Shown piece after piece: positions 44,861 to 54,540 of a stretch of DNA of 64,000 bases. Numbering within the stretch: the stretch's first letter is position 1; each line of letters begins with the position of its first letter. Both the position numbers and the translations under genes were made by a program. The DNA comes from Agromyces aureus (GTDB lineage Bacteria; Actinomycetota; Actinomycetes; Actinomycetales; Microbacteriaceae). Where the stretch lies: positions 1,798,001-1,862,000 of the forward strand of contig NZ_CP013979.1 of assembly GCF_001660485.1 (NCBI RefSeq), in the 5' to 3' direction. The notes under the pieces are model-generated. The model was not told the origin of the DNA. It did no database searches and saw only the letters and a program-made list of their open reading frames with translations.

Positions 44861-45787
44861 TCAGCCGTTGCCGAGCGCGGCGAGCACGCGCGGCGCCGCC
44901 CCGCCGAGGTTCCACTGCTCGGCGAAGCGGTCGAAGTCGGCTCGACGGGCGTCGTCGAGCGGGCGGATCGTCGCGTCGAACTCGCCGAGTTGCAGGTCGC
45001 GCACGACCTCGACGACGGTCGGGGCGACGTCGAGGTAGTCCGCGGCATCGGCGATTCTGGAGCGCATCGTGGCCGACAGCGGCACGGAAGCGTCGGCCGC
45101 GGCCGCACGGATGCCGTCGAGGTCGACGAAGTCGCGCAGGAGGCTCGCGGCTGTCTTCTCGCCGATGCCCTTGACCCCGGGCAGGCCGTCGGAGGCGTCG
45201 CCGCGCAGGGCCGCGAAGTCGGCGTACTGCTGCGGGAGCACCGAGTACTTGGCGACGACGGACGCGTCGGTCAGCACCTCGAGCTTGCTCATGCCGCGGG
45301 CCGTGTAGATCACGCGCACGTCGCGGGCGTCATCGACGAGCTGGAACAGGTCGCGGTCGCCCGTCACGACGTCGACCGGCACGGTGGCCTGCGTCGCGAG
45401 GCTGCCGATGACGTCGTCGGCCTCGTGCTCGGGCGCGCCCACGATCGGGATGCCGAGGATGCCGAGCACCTCGCGGATCAGCGGGATCTGCACGACGAGC
45501 GGGTCGGGCGTCTCCTCGATGTCGGCGGCCGCCTCGACGACCTCGACCACACGGTGCGCCTTGTAGCTCGGGATGAGCTCGACACGCCAAGCGGGTCGCC
45601 AGTCGTCGTCCCAGCATGCGACGAGCTGCGTGGGCTCGTAGTCGGTGACGAGCCTCGAGATGATGTCGAGGAGGCCGCGCACGGCGTTGACGGGCGTGCC
45701 GTCGGCGGCCTTCAGCGAGTCGGGCACGCCGTAGAACGCGCGGAAGTAGAGCGAGGCGGTGTCGAGGAGCATCAGGCGTTCGGTCAC
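44861..45787 (-). CDS. Stand-alone 5'-3' exonuclease (Pol I N-terminal type)
   Basis: 308 aa from GTG 45787; ATG 45772 is an alternative. FEN/PIN-like domain: LMLLDTASLYFRAFYGVP, the acidic cluster APEHEADDVIGSLA, DVVTGDRDLFQLV, and the helix-hairpin-helix GVKGIGEKTAASLL. It would remove 5' flaps or RNA primers. Actinobacteria often carry this in addition to polymerase I. No operon partner. Confidence 0.9.
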   Translation of the reverse strand: MTERLMLLDTASLYFRAFYGVPDSLKAADGTPVNAVRGLLDIISRLVTDYEPTQLVACWDDDWRPAWRVELIPSYKAHRVVEVVEAAADIEETPDPLVVQIPLIREVLGILGIPIVGAPEHEADDVIGSLATQATVPVDVVTGDRDLFQLVDDARDVRVIYTARGMSKLEVLTDASVVAKYSVLPQQYADFAALRGDASDGLPGVKGIGEKTAASLLRDFVDLDGIRAAAADASVPLSATMRSRIADAADYLDVAPTVVEVVRDLQLGEFDATIRPLDDARRADFDRFAEQWNLGGAAPRVLAALGNG

Positions 45788-45860
45788 AGGGCGATCCTGC
45801 CACGACCCTCCGTCGGCCACGACGTCAGGAGGGCGGATGCCACGGCGAGGCGTCGCGCGC

Positions 45861-46646
45861 TCAGCCGCCGGCGAGCACCTCGACGCCCATCATGCGCAGG
45901 CACTCGTAGCCGAAGTTCGCGAGGCAGTAGAGGCCGAGGACGGCGCCGAGCATGGTCTCGCGGAACGAGCCCGTGTCACCGAGCAGCGGCAGCGAGACGT
46001 GCCCGCTCGGAAGCCAGAGCCGGTTGACCACCGGCGTCTCGCGGAACCGCTCGGGCGGGCGGTGCACCTGCGGCCAGAGCATCCCCGGAACGCCGCCGGT
46101 CGTGAGGAAGTCGCCGAGCAGGTGCACGACGAACCCGAGCGTCACGGCGAGCGGGAACCACGCGATCTGCTCGGGTGCGAGGAACACGATCGCGGCTCCG
46201 ACGGCGGCGCCGGCGACCCAGGCGGCGGCCCACGTGCGCACGAAACCGCGGGCCTTGAGGCCGAAGCACGTCAGCACGGCCGTGCCGATGCCCGCGCCGA
46301 CCGCGATGGTGCCGAGCCCGTCGACGGGCACCGCGATGAGCGTGAGCACCCAGGCCAGCACCATCATCACGATCACGGCGATGGCCGAGTGCGCGCCCTG
46401 CCGATGCCCGCCCGAGAGCGTGCCGACCGTGCGCGCCGCGAGCCGGCCGAGCACTGGCACCGAGTGCGCGATCGTGGCGCTGTGGTGGTCGGCGTCGGGC
46501 AGCAGCGCAGCGCCGGCGGCGACGGCCGTGCCGGCGAGCACGCCCACGGGGTCGAGCGGGTAGGCGCCGAGGCCGAGCACCGGCATCGTGCTCGTGACCG
46601 CGATCCACGCGGCCGCGCCGCTCGTGGCGTGCGTGATGCCCATCAT
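45861..46646 (-). CDS. YdjM-like metal-dependent membrane hydrolase
   Basis: 261 aa, several hydrophobic segments. Metal motifs include MMGITHATSGAAAW at the start, LLPDADHHSATIAH, GGHRQGAHSA and LGDFLTTGGVPGMLWP, as in the DUF457/YdjM group once called LexA-binding hydrolases. Catalytic substrate unknown. Confidence 0.85.
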   Translation of the reverse strand: MMGITHATSGAAAWIAVTSTMPVLGLGAYPLDPVGVLAGTAVAAGAALLPDADHHSATIAHSVPVLGRLAARTVGTLSGGHRQGAHSAIAVIVMMVLAWVLTLIAVPVDGLGTIAVGAGIGTAVLTCFGLKARGFVRTWAAAWVAGAAVGAAIVFLAPEQIAWFPLAVTLGFVVHLLGDFLTTGGVPGMLWPQVHRPPERFRETPVVNRLWLPSGHVSLPLLGDTGSFRETMLGAVLGLYCLANFGYECLRMMGVEVLAGG

Positions 46647-46810
46647 GGTGCTGCTTCCGGTCGGCGCGGTGCTCGGCCGATCGGCCGTCGACCAGTCTGC
46701 CGGGTGCCGACGACATCACGCGAACCGGCCGGCGACAGCGACCCGCGGCATCCGCGAACCGACGGCCGACGGCCGCCCGCGGCATCCGCCGACGAACGAA
46801 CCGCCCCGAC

Positions 46811-47404
46811 TCAGTCGTCGAACCCGCGCGCCGTGAGCGCCTCTCCGAGGTGCTCGGCCGTGCGCAGTGCCCGCACGATGACCGGCACGGCGAGCGCGAG
46901 CAGCGACCCCTCGGCGCCGCGGGCCTTGCGCGCCTCCATGACCTCGCGCACGAGGTCGGCGAGCAGCGGCACGCAGCGGATCGTGAGTGCGAGCGCGAGC
47001 CCGACGCGATCGGCGTCGACCCATCGACGGAACGGCCGCAGCACCGCCTGCATGGCGTCGAGCGTCTCGCTCACGGGCGTCGTGAGCGTGTAGAGCGCCG
47101 CGAGCGCGACGGCGACGACGAGCCGCACGGCCATGACCGAGGCCGCCTCCCACCCGCCGAAGAGCACCTGCACGGGCACCGCGAACACGAGCACCCAGAG
47201 GATCGGCACGATCTGCCGCAGCGCCACCCGCGCGGGCACGCGAGCGAGCACGAAGAGCAGCAGGACGACGACGGATGCCGCGGCGAGCCACACGAGCGAC
47301 GAGACCAGCGCGGCGACCGTGACGAACGCCGCCAGCAGCCCGAGCTTCACGAGCGCGGAGGCGCGGTGCACGATCGACGTGCCGGGGTGGAAGACGCCGA
47401 TCAC
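46811..47404 (-). CDS. bioN: ECF transporter T component for biotin
   Basis: 197 aa, four to five hydrophobic segments and the coupling motifs EARKARGAEG and LTARGFDD near the C-terminus, which contact the ATPase. The last gene of the bioY operon, overlapping the ATPase stop by four bases. Biotin specificity is inferred from BioY in the same operon. Confidence 0.88.
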   Translation of the reverse strand: MIGVFHPGTSIVHRASALVKLGLLAAFVTVAALVSSLVWLAAASVVVLLLFVLARVPARVALRQIVPILWVLVFAVPVQVLFGGWEAASVMAVRLVVAVALAALYTLTTPVSETLDAMQAVLRPFRRWVDADRVGLALALTIRCVPLLADLVREVMEARKARGAEGSLLALAVPVIVRALRTAEHLGEALTARGFDD

Positions 47405-48081
47405 GCGATCAGCACCCGGTAGGCATCGAGCGCGACCGAGGGCACGTCGTCGGCGACGACCCGGCCGTGCTCCATGACGATCACGCGGTCGAAGTCCTCG
47501 AGGAGTTCGAGCTGGTGGCTGACGACGACGAGCTGCTGGTCGAGGCTCGCGAAGTGGCGTGCGATCAGCCGGGCGTTGCGCGCGTCGAGCAGCGTCGTCG
47601 GCTCGTCGGCCACGAGGATCTCGGGCTCGGCCACGAGCACCGAGGCGAGCGCCAGCAGCTGCTTCTGCCCGCCGGACAGCCGATGGGCCGGGCGGTCGGC
47701 GAGGTCGGTGAGCCCGAGGCGCTTGAGCGTCGCGTCGACACGCGCCGCGGCATCCGCCTTGTCGAGCTTGTGGCGACGCAGGGTGAAGGCGACGTCTTCG
47801 CGCACGGTGGGCATGACGATCTGGTTGTCGGCGTTCGTGAACACGAAGCCGACCCGGCGTCGCACCTCGCGGGCACGACGGGCGACGTCGAGTCCGTCGA
47901 CGACCACGCGGCCGTCGGTGGGGGAGACGAGGCCATTGATCATGCGCGCGAGCGTGGACTTGCCGGAGCCGTTGGCGCCGACGATGCCGATTCGGCGCTC
48001 GGTCAGCACGAGCGAGACCTCGTCGACGACCCGCTCGGCGCCGAAGTCGTGGCTCACGCCGTCGAACACGATCTCGCTCAT
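47401..48081 (-). CDS. bioM: ECF transporter ATPase for biotin
   Basis: 226 aa from ATG 48081. Walker A GANGSGKST, Q-loop NADNQIVMPT, signature LSGGQKQLLALAS, Walker B ILVADEPTTLLD and the H-loop VSHQLELL. The Q-loop NQIV is typical of ECF ATPases. A single ATPase, as in BioMNY systems. Overlaps the thiolase stop (ATGA) and bioN start. Confidence 0.93.
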   Translation of the reverse strand: MSEIVFDGVSHDFGAERVVDEVSLVLTERRIGIVGANGSGKSTLARMINGLVSPTDGRVVVDGLDVARRAREVRRRVGFVFTNADNQIVMPTVREDVAFTLRRHKLDKADAAARVDATLKRLGLTDLADRPAHRLSGGQKQLLALASVLVAEPEILVADEPTTLLDARNARLIARHFASLDQQLVVVSHQLELLEDFDRVIVMEHGRVVADDVPSVALDAYRVLIA

Positions 48082-49226
48082 TCCGCCTTCTCCACGATGA
48101 TCGCCACGCCCTGGCCGCCGCCGATCGAGCAGGCCGCGAGGCCGGGCCTCGGGTCGTCGGTCGCGGCCATACGCGCGGCCAGGCGCACGAGCAGTACGGC
48201 TCCGGATGCCCCCCACGGGTGTCCGAGGGCGATGGCCCCGCCGTCGCCGCTGATGAGCTCCTCGTCGAGCTCGAGCTCGTCGCTCACAGCGAGCACCTGG
48301 GCGGCGAACGCCTCGGTGATCTCGACGAAGCCCAGATCACGGGCCGCGAGGCCGGCCCTGGCGAGTGCGACACGTGCGGCGGGCGCCGCGCCGAGGCCGG
48401 GCAGGGCCGGATCGCCGCCGGCGACGGCCGCGGCGCGGATGCGCAGTGCGGGCAGTCCGAGCTCGCGCGCGACGCGCTCGGTCGTCACGGCCATCGCCGC
48501 CGCGCCGTCGGAGAACCCGCACGAGTTGCCCGCGGTCACGGTCGCCTCGTACGACGACGAGAACGCGGGGGCGAACCGGGCCAGCGTGGCCGCGTCGAGG
48601 CTCGCGCGCGGCCGGTCGTCGCGAGCCACGCCGTCGACGGCCACGATCTCGGTCTCGAAGAGCCCGGCATCGCGGGCGGATGTCGCCAGCGCATGCGAGC
48701 GCGCAGCCCAGGCGTCCTGCCTGGCGCGCGTGATGCCGCGCACGACGGCGAGGCGGTCGGCGGCCGGCCCCATGTCGGGATCGGGGAAGCCCGGGGGAGC
48801 GAAGGGCGCACGCGCGTACCGTTCACCCGACTCGGGCCACACGCGGTGCGGGGCCGTTGACGCCGACTCGGCGCCGCCCGCGAGCACGAGCTGCGCGTCG
48901 CCGGCCTTCACGCGCGACGCGGCCTGCAGCACGGCGTCGAGCCCCGAGCCGCACTGGCGGTCGACCGTGACGCCGGGCACCTCGAAGCCGAGCCCGGCGC
49001 GCAACGCGGCCACGCGTGCGACATCGCCCCCAGGGCCCATGCAGTTGCCGAGGATCACGTCGTCGATGTGCAGCCCGGAGGGAGAGACGAGCCGTGCGAC
49101 CTCGGCGAGCACGGGCGCCGCCAGCGCATCGACGGTGTGCGCCGCGAACCCACGGCCCGCGGTGCCGATCGCGGTGCGGCGTCCGGCGACGATCACGGGC
49201 GCGGCATCGAGGCCGCCGCGGGTCAT
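48078..49226 (-). CDS. Thiolase (acetyl-CoA acyltransferase)
   Basis: 382 aa from ATG 49226. Nucleophile Cys in VDRQCGSGLDA (about residue 88), His in GHPWGASGA and the second Cys in CSIGGGQG. It cleaves or forms beta-ketoacyl-CoA. It sits between an acyl-CoA ligase and the ECF ATPase in a BioY operon. Bacillus subtilis has an analogous yhfU(bioY)-yhfT(ligase)-yhfS(thiolase) set in the biotin regulon, so a link to pimeloyl precursor supply or fatty-acid use is plausible. Confidence 0.9.
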   Translation of the reverse strand: MTRGGLDAAPVIVAGRRTAIGTAGRGFAAHTVDALAAPVLAEVARLVSPSGLHIDDVILGNCMGPGGDVARVAALRAGLGFEVPGVTVDRQCGSGLDAVLQAASRVKAGDAQLVLAGGAESASTAPHRVWPESGERYARAPFAPPGFPDPDMGPAADRLAVVRGITRARQDAWAARSHALATSARDAGLFETEIVAVDGVARDDRPRASLDAATLARFAPAFSSSYEATVTAGNSCGFSDGAAAMAVTTERVARELGLPALRIRAAAVAGGDPALPGLGAAPAARVALARAGLAARDLGFVEITEAFAAQVLAVSDELELDEELISGDGGAIALGHPWGASGAVLLVRLAARMAATDDPRPGLAACSIGGGQGVAIIVEKAE

Positions 49227-50518
49227 GCGCCGCTCCCGGCCGGTGCGCCGAGGTGGGGCGCACCGGGGTGTGGTGCGCCGAGCCATCCGTTCGCCAGGGC
49301 GGCGCGCACCTCGCCCCTGGCGATCTTGCCCGACGCCGTGCGGGGAACCCGGGCGGCGAACCAACGCCTCGGAAGCTCGTCGACGGGCATCTTGCGCCGC
49401 GCCGCGTCGGCGACCTCGGCGAGGGCGACGCCCTCGAAGAGTTCGACGACCGCGACGATGCGCTCGCCGAGGAGCTCGTGAGGCTCGCCGATGACGGCCG
49501 CCGCCCGCACACCCGGGATCGCCTCGAGGCGCGCCTCGACCTGCTCGACGAGCACGGTCGAACCCGCGGTCGTGATGGCGGCGTCGCCCCGGCCGAGCAC
49601 GCGCAGCCCGCCGTCGGGCGTGCGTTCGGCGAGGTCGCCGACGGTCGCGAACCCGCGCCCGTCGCGCTGCAGCATGCCACCGCCGACCACGCCGAGCGCG
49701 AGGTACGGCGACCTCGCCCAGAGGAGGTCGCCCGCGGCATCCGCCCGCAGTTCGACCTCGACGCCCGGGAACGGTCGAAGCCCGCCCTCGCCGCCCGAGA
49801 GCACGAACGACAGCTCGGCCGCACCGTAGTACTCGGTGAGGCGGATGCCGCGGTCGGCCGCCCGGTCGCGCAGCGTCGGGCTGAGCACGGCCCCCGCCAC
49901 GATCGCCGCCGCCGGGGGCGTGTCGCCGTCGATCACGCGGGCGAGCCTCGTGGGCGTCGCGTGCACCACCGCAGCGCCCTCGAGCGCGTCGGTCGCGGTC
50001 GCGCCCAGCCACAGCGCGTGCAGCACGCCGTAGAGATGCATCGACACGTGCAGCGGACCGGTGACGGCGATGCGCACACCGCTCATCGTGCCCTTGGCGG
50101 CGTCGCCGTCGTGCGCGACCTCACCCGGGTCGGCGCCGAGGCCCGCCACCGCGGCGAGCGGGCCCGCCGAGGCCAGCCACGACGCGTTCGTGCGGGCGAC
50201 CACGCGCGGCGAGCCACCGGAGGATCCCGAGGTCAGCAGCGCCAGTCCTGTGCCCTGCGGCAACCGGCCGACCAGATCGTCGGCCTCGCGCTGCGAACCG
50301 CCGACGAGCACCGGGCGACCCCGCTCGAGTGCGGCGAGCACGTGCGTGACGAGCGTGACGGGGTCGGTCGCCACGGGGCATCCGATCGGCCCGTCACCCG
50401 CGGGCAGCCCGACCGCCGCGACCGTCGACACGGAACGGGCGAGCGCGCCGAACCGCACGATCTCGCCCCCGAACGCGAGGGCGACGTCGTGCGGCGAGCC
50501 GTGGAGCCAGTCGCTCAT
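49223..50518 (-). CDS. AMP-binding acyl-CoA ligase, short form
   Basis: 431 aa from ATG 50518; short for the family (usually 500 or more). Phosphate loop LLTSGSSGGSPR, YYGAAELSFV for motif A4, GDLAERTPDG and GRGDAAITTAGSTV, then SGKIARGEV with the C-terminal lysine. It would activate a carboxylate as the CoA thioester for the coupled thiolase. Overlaps BioY and thiolase by four bases each. Confidence 0.87.
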   Translation of the reverse strand: MSDWLHGSPHDVALAFGGEIVRFGALARSVSTVAAVGLPAGDGPIGCPVATDPVTLVTHVLAALERGRPVLVGGSQREADDLVGRLPQGTGLALLTSGSSGGSPRVVARTNASWLASAGPLAAVAGLGADPGEVAHDGDAAKGTMSGVRIAVTGPLHVSMHLYGVLHALWLGATATDALEGAAVVHATPTRLARVIDGDTPPAAAIVAGAVLSPTLRDRAADRGIRLTEYYGAAELSFVLSGGEGGLRPFPGVEVELRADAAGDLLWARSPYLALGVVGGGMLQRDGRGFATVGDLAERTPDGGLRVLGRGDAAITTAGSTVLVEQVEARLEAIPGVRAAAVIGEPHELLGERIVAVVELFEGVALAEVADAARRKMPVDELPRRWFAARVPRTASGKIARGEVRAALANGWLGAPHPGAPHLGAPAGSGA

Positions 50519-51204
50519 GCCGAGGGAGCGACCGGCTTCTCGCGCTTCCACGGCCAGGTGCGCGGTGCGATCAGGCCCGGCCAGGCGCGGTGCACGCCCT
50601 TGGCCACGAGCACCGTGATGACCACCTTGACCACGTCGCCGGGCAGGAAGACGAGCGAGCCGGCGAGCGCGAGGCCGAGCGGAGTGCCCGTGATCGCGGC
50701 GAACAGCGGGACGCCGACGAGGTAGACCGCGACGATGCCGCCGAACGCGGTCCACAGCAACGCGGGCAGGATGCGGTACTTCGGCAGCAGGCGCGCCGTC
50801 GCCCAACCGATGACCAGCGCACCGAGCAGCCAGCCGAGGAGGTAGCCCACCGAGGGGCCGACGAAGACGCCGAGGCCGCCGCGACCGCCGGAGAGGAGCG
50901 GGAGCCCAGCCGCGACGAGCGCGATGAACAGCAGCACCGACAGGAATCCCTTGCGCGCACCCAGGATGGCGCCGGCCAGCATGACGCCGAGGGTCTGGAA
51001 CGTGATCGGCACCGCGGCACCGCCGATGGTCAGCGCGCCCGGAAGGCCGAGGGCCGCGATGAGCGCCGCGAAGACGGCGATCTGCGCGAGGTCGGTCGCG
51101 GTGCCGCGACGCCGTGGACGCGAGGCCCGCTCGTCGTGGGCATCGTCGTGCCGGTTCTCGTCGGCGTCGGCGGAGTCGCGCATGGTGGGCTCAGCGGCGG
51201 ACAT
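50515..51204 (-). CDS. bioY: Biotin-specific ECF substrate-binding protein BioY
   Basis: 229 aa, with a 35-residue charged N-terminal tail before the membrane part. Six hydrophobic segments and the BioY motifs ITFQTLGVMLAGAILGARKG, GGRGGLGVFVGPSVGYLLG and FLPGDVVKVVI. Leads the five-gene biotin operon; a TGGAGG site precedes its start. No BirA or BioQ site was recognised upstream. Confidence 0.95.
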   Translation of the reverse strand: MSAAEPTMRDSADADENRHDDAHDERASRPRRRGTATDLAQIAVFAALIAALGLPGALTIGGAAVPITFQTLGVMLAGAILGARKGFLSVLLFIALVAAGLPLLSGGRGGLGVFVGPSVGYLLGWLLGALVIGWATARLLPKYRILPALLWTAFGGIVAVYLVGVPLFAAITGTPLGLALAGSLVFLPGDVVKVVITVLVAKGVHRAWPGLIAPRTWPWKREKPVAPSA

Positions 51205-51351
51205 CGAGGGCCTCCAGAGTCGTGAGGAATCGAGCCGATCGGCCCGCGCGAGCCGGATGGCCCGCTCTTCACGCTAGGGAAACGCGACGCTCGCCCGCTC
51301 CCACGGCCGTACAAGAAACCGGGCCGGATTTTGGAACGGCGCCCGCGGCGA

Positions 51352-51804
51352 TCAGGCCGCGCGTGCCTCGAACCCGTGCTCGGAGTAGGCCGGAGCCACC
51401 GAGATCTCCTCCGCCTCGGCATCCGCCGTCGCGTCGGAGGTCGTCGCGTCGGAGGCCGGCTCGGCCCAGACCACGAGGGGAGCAGGCTCCCAGCTGAGCG
51501 CGAGCGGCTCGGCCTCGGCGGGAACGACGACGGCGACGGCATCGCGCTCGTCGAGCACCGCTCGGGTCAGCTCGGCCGAGATCTGGTGCGTGATGACGGC
51601 ATCGAAGATGCGGTCGGTGTCGCCCTCGGCGCGACGCACGAGCGACCATGCGCCGTTCGGGCCGATGAACTCCGAGAGCTTCGCGTTCAGCAGGTCGAAG
51701 AGGTGTTCGCCGCGGAGGTCGGCCGCGGTAGGACGCGGCGGCTTGGCGGCGGCGTGTGCCGAGGCCTGTGCGGCAAGCCTCGCTCTGCGCCAACGGCGGA
51801 ACAT
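51352..51804 (-). CDS. Hypothetical protein, 150 aa
   Basis: From ATG 51804 with GAGGGG upstream. Basic N-terminus FRRWRRARLAAQA, a conserved-looking middle LRGEHLFDLLNAKLSEFIGP, VRRAEGDTDRIFDAVITHQI, and a low-complexity Ala/Thr/Glu tail. No signal peptide, no recognised family. Confidence 0.6.
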   Translation of the reverse strand: MFRRWRRARLAAQASAHAAAKPPRPTAADLRGEHLFDLLNAKLSEFIGPNGAWSLVRRAEGDTDRIFDAVITHQISAELTRAVLDERDAVAVVVPAEAEPLALSWEPAPLVVWAEPASDATTSDATADAEAEEISVAPAYSEHGFEARAA

Positions 51805-51927
51805 CGGTGGCCCCTCTCGTGGGAACGGTGGCCGCACGGTTCGGGCCGTGCGGAACTGCATCCAGTTTCGGCCCCTGAGGGCTCGGAATGCCGCTGAACA
51901 CGCCGCAAGCGACGGGACGGACTGAGA

Positions 51928-52116
51928 CTAGTCCGTCAGCTCGCCGTCGCGGGTCTCTTCGGCCACCGTGCCTATGGCGATCGCGAGGCTCGCCGCCCAG
52001 GAGACCCACATGAGGAGCAGCCGCCAGTCGCGGGGACCCGATGCGGTGGCGCGAACGACTCCGATCCCGCTGATGATCGCTCCGAGGACGGCTCCGCTGA
52101 AGAGGTACTTGCGCAT
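51928..52116 (-). CDS. Small two-helix membrane protein
   Basis: 62 aa: LFSGAVLGAIISGIGVVRA and LLLMWVSWAASLAIAIGTVA are separated by a polar loop. Divergent from the trehalose gene. Unknown function. Confidence 0.6.
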   Translation of the reverse strand: MRKYLFSGAVLGAIISGIGVVRATASGPRDWRLLLMWVSWAASLAIAIGTVAEETRDGELTD

Positions 52117-52203
52117 GGGGCCACGCTACCGCGCGGACGCATCCGTCGCGAGGCATCCGCTCGGCCGCGGCGGAGGGTTGACATGCGCGGGACGATGCGT
52201 CAA

Positions 52204-52226
52204 GGCCCGATGGCGAGGATCGGGCC
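52204..52226. promoter_or_regulatory. Palindrome before the trehalose gene
   Basis: GGCCCGAT, a 7-base spacer, ATCGGGCC: perfect 8-bp arms. It lies where the -35 of a TAGCCT (52232-52237) promoter would be, so it may be an operator. A separate TTGAC/GTCAA pair is at 52177-52203. Confidence 0.45.
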
Positions 52227-52268
52227 GCTGTTAGCCTGAGGTTGCCCGCGAGGAGGGACTCCAGTCGC

Positions 52269-54530
52269 ATGAACACCGCCCAGTCGGATTCCGAAGAACT
52301 GTACGTCGACCACGCCTACGACATGATCGTCGTCTCCAACCGGCTCCCGGTCGACTACGTGGAGCAGCCCGACGGGAGCGCGGGCTGGAGGAGCTCGCCC
52401 GGCGGGCTGGTCACTGCACTCGAACCCGTGATGCGCGCGGCCGACGGCGCCTGGATCGGCTGGGCCGGCGTCGCCGACCGCGAGTTCGACCCGTTCGAGA
52501 ACGACGGCATCTCGATCATCCCCGTGCCGCTCAGCGAGTCCGAGCTCGAGGAGTACTACGAGGGGTTCTCGAACGACACCCTCTGGCCGCTCTACCACGA
52601 CGTGATCGCGCCGCCCACCTACCACCGCGAGTGGTGGGACGCCTACGTGCGCGTCAATCGCCGCTTCGCCGAGGCGGCCGCGCGCGCGGCCTCCGATGGC
52701 GCCGTCGTGTGGGTGCAGGACTACCAGCTCCAGCTCGTGCCGAAGATGCTCCGCGAGTCGCGGCCCGACCTCGTGATCGGGTTCTTCAATCACATTCCGT
52801 TCCCCGCATACGGCATCTACTCGCAGCTCCCGTGGCGGCGTCAGGTCATCGACGGACTGCTCGGCGCCGACGTCATCGGGTTCCAGCGCACAGCCGACGC
52901 CGGCAACTTCTCGCGGGCCGTGCGCCGCCTGCACGGCTACCCGACGCGCGGCAACGTGATCGAGGTGCCGAACGAGCCGCGCCCGGGCGACGAGGCCGAC
53001 ATGCGTCGCGTCGTGGCTCGGGCCTTCCCGATCTCGATCGACGCCGAGGGCTTCGAGGAGATCGCCCGGCGCCCCGACGTGCAGGCGAGGGCGCGCGAGA
53101 TCCGCGAGAGCCTCGGCAACCCCGAGACGGTCATGCTCGGCGTCGACCGCCTCGACTACACCAAGGGCATCCGGCACCGCATGAAGGCGTTCGGCGAGCT
53201 GCTGCGCGACGGTCGCATCGCCGTCCAGGACGCGACGCTCGTGCAGGTCGCCAGCCCCTCGCGCGAACGCGTCGAGACGTACCGGCAGCTCCGCGACGAG
53301 ATCGAGCTCACCGTCGGGCGCCTGAACGGCGACTACGCGACGCTCGGCCACCAGGCCATCGCCTACCTGCACCACGGCTACCCGCGCGAGGAGATGGTGG
53401 CGCTCTACCTCGCGGCCGACGTCATGCTCGTGACCGCGCTCCGCGACGGCATGAACCTCGTCGCGAAGGAGTACGTCGCCTGCCGGTTCGACAACGACGG
53501 CGTGCTCGTGCTGAGCGAGTTCGCCGGGGCATCCGACGAACTGCGCCAGGCCGTGCTCGTGAACCCGCACGACATCGAGGGCCTGAAGGACGCGATCATC
53601 GAGGCGGTGCGGATGCCGCGGCGCGAGCGGTCGCGTCGCATGCGCGCCCTGCGGCGACGCGTCCGCGAGAACGACGTCGCGAAGTGGTCGGCGAGCTTCC
53701 TCGAGACCCTGACCGGATCGGGCATCATCAAGGCCGGACTGACCGACCAGCTGCGCGACGCGGTCGCCGAGCTCGCCACGACCGAGCGCCTGCTCGTCGC
53801 CCTCGACTTCGACGGCACCATCGCGCCGCTCGTGGAGCACCCGCACGACGCGCGCGCCACCGAACGCGCCGTGGCCGCCATCGAACGGCTCGTCGCCCTG
53901 CCCGACACCCGGGTCGCGCTCGTCTCCGGGCGTGCGCTCGACAGCCTCGCCGAGGTGGCATCGCCACCGGAGGGCGTGCTGCTGAGCGGCTCGCACGGCG
54001 TCGAGCTGAAGCTCGACAGCGGCCCGATCACGCTCGACCTGCGCGACGCCGAGCTGTTGAAGCTCGCGCAGCTGACGAGGGTCGTCGAGGAGGTCGTGGC
54101 CGCGCACCCGGGCGCGCGCGTCGAGCACAAGCCCGCCGGGCTCGCCCTGCACACCCGCGGACTCGCCTCCACCGCCGCGACCGCGGCCCAGCTCGATGCC
54201 CGTGAGCGCGTCGCCGCGCAGCTCGACGGCATCACCGTGCGGTCGGGCAAGTCAGTGCTCGAGTTCTCGGTGCGCTCGACCGACAAGGGGGAGTCGTTCA
54301 CCCGGATGCGCCAGCACGCGGGAGCCACGGGCGCGATCTACCTCGGCGACGACGTGACCGACGAGGACGCGTTCGCCGCGCTCGAGGGCGAGGACCTCGG
54401 CGTCAAGGTCGGCCAGGGCAAGTCGATCGCGCCGTACCGGGTGCGGAACCCCGACGACGTCGCCGAACTCCTCGAGCACCTCGCGTCGGCTCGGGAGCGG
54501 GCGGCCGAAGGGGTGTCCCGCTGGGAATAG
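52269..54530 (+). CDS. otsA-otsB fusion: Bifunctional trehalose-6-phosphate synthase/phosphatase
   Basis: 753 aa from ATG 52269 (GAGGAGG 12 bases upstream). The N-terminal GT20 synthase (about 15-490) has [35 protein letters not shown] and [12 protein letters not shown]. The C-terminal HAD phosphatase (about 505-745) has [14 protein letters not shown] at about 512 and [12 protein letters not shown] at about 693. It makes trehalose from UDP-glucose and glucose-6-phosphate for stress protection. Fusion of both activities in one chain is known in some bacteria and in eukaryotes. Confidence 0.95.
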   Translation: MNTAQSDSEELYVDHAYDMIVVSNRLPVDYVEQPDGSAGWRSSPGGLVTALEPVMRAADGAWIGWAGVADREFDPFENDGISIIPVPLSESELEEYYEGFSNDTLWPLYHDVIAPPTYHREWWDAYVRVNRRFAEAAARAASDGAVVWVQDYQLQLVPKMLRESRPDLVIGFFNHIPFPAYGIYSQLPWRRQVIDGLLGADVIGFQRTADAGNFSRAVRRLHGYPTRGNVIEVPNEPRPGDEADMRRVVARAFPISIDAEGFEEIARRPDVQARAREIRESLGNPETVMLGVDRLDYTKGIRHRMKAFGELLRDGRIAVQDATLVQVASPSRERVETYRQLRDEIELTVGRLNGDYATLGHQAIAYLHHGYPREEMVALYLAADVMLVTALRDGMNLVAKEYVACRFDNDGVLVLSEFAGASDELRQAVLVNPHDIEGLKDAIIEAVRMPRRERSRRMRALRRRVRENDVAKWSASFLETLTGSGIIKAGLTDQLRDAVAELATTERLLVALDFDGTIAPLVEHPHDARATERAVAAIERLVALPDTRVALVSGRALDSLAEVASPPEGVLLSGSHGVELKLDSGPITLDLRDAELLKLAQLTRVVEEVVAAHPGARVEHKPAGLALHTRGLASTAATAAQLDARERVAAQLDGITVRSGKSVLEFSVRSTDKGESFTRMRQHAGATGAIYLGDDVTDEDAFAALEGEDLGVKVGQGKSIAPYRVRNPDDVAELLEHLASARERAAEGVSRWE

Positions 54531-54533
54531 ACT
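54528..54533 (+). promoter_or_regulatory. -10 element of leaderless ilvD transcript
   Basis: TAGACT, seven bases, then the ilvD ATG. Its first three bases are the stop codon of the trehalose gene. No ribosome site is seen before ilvD. Confidence 0.5.
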
Positions 54534-54540
54534 TCTCGTC

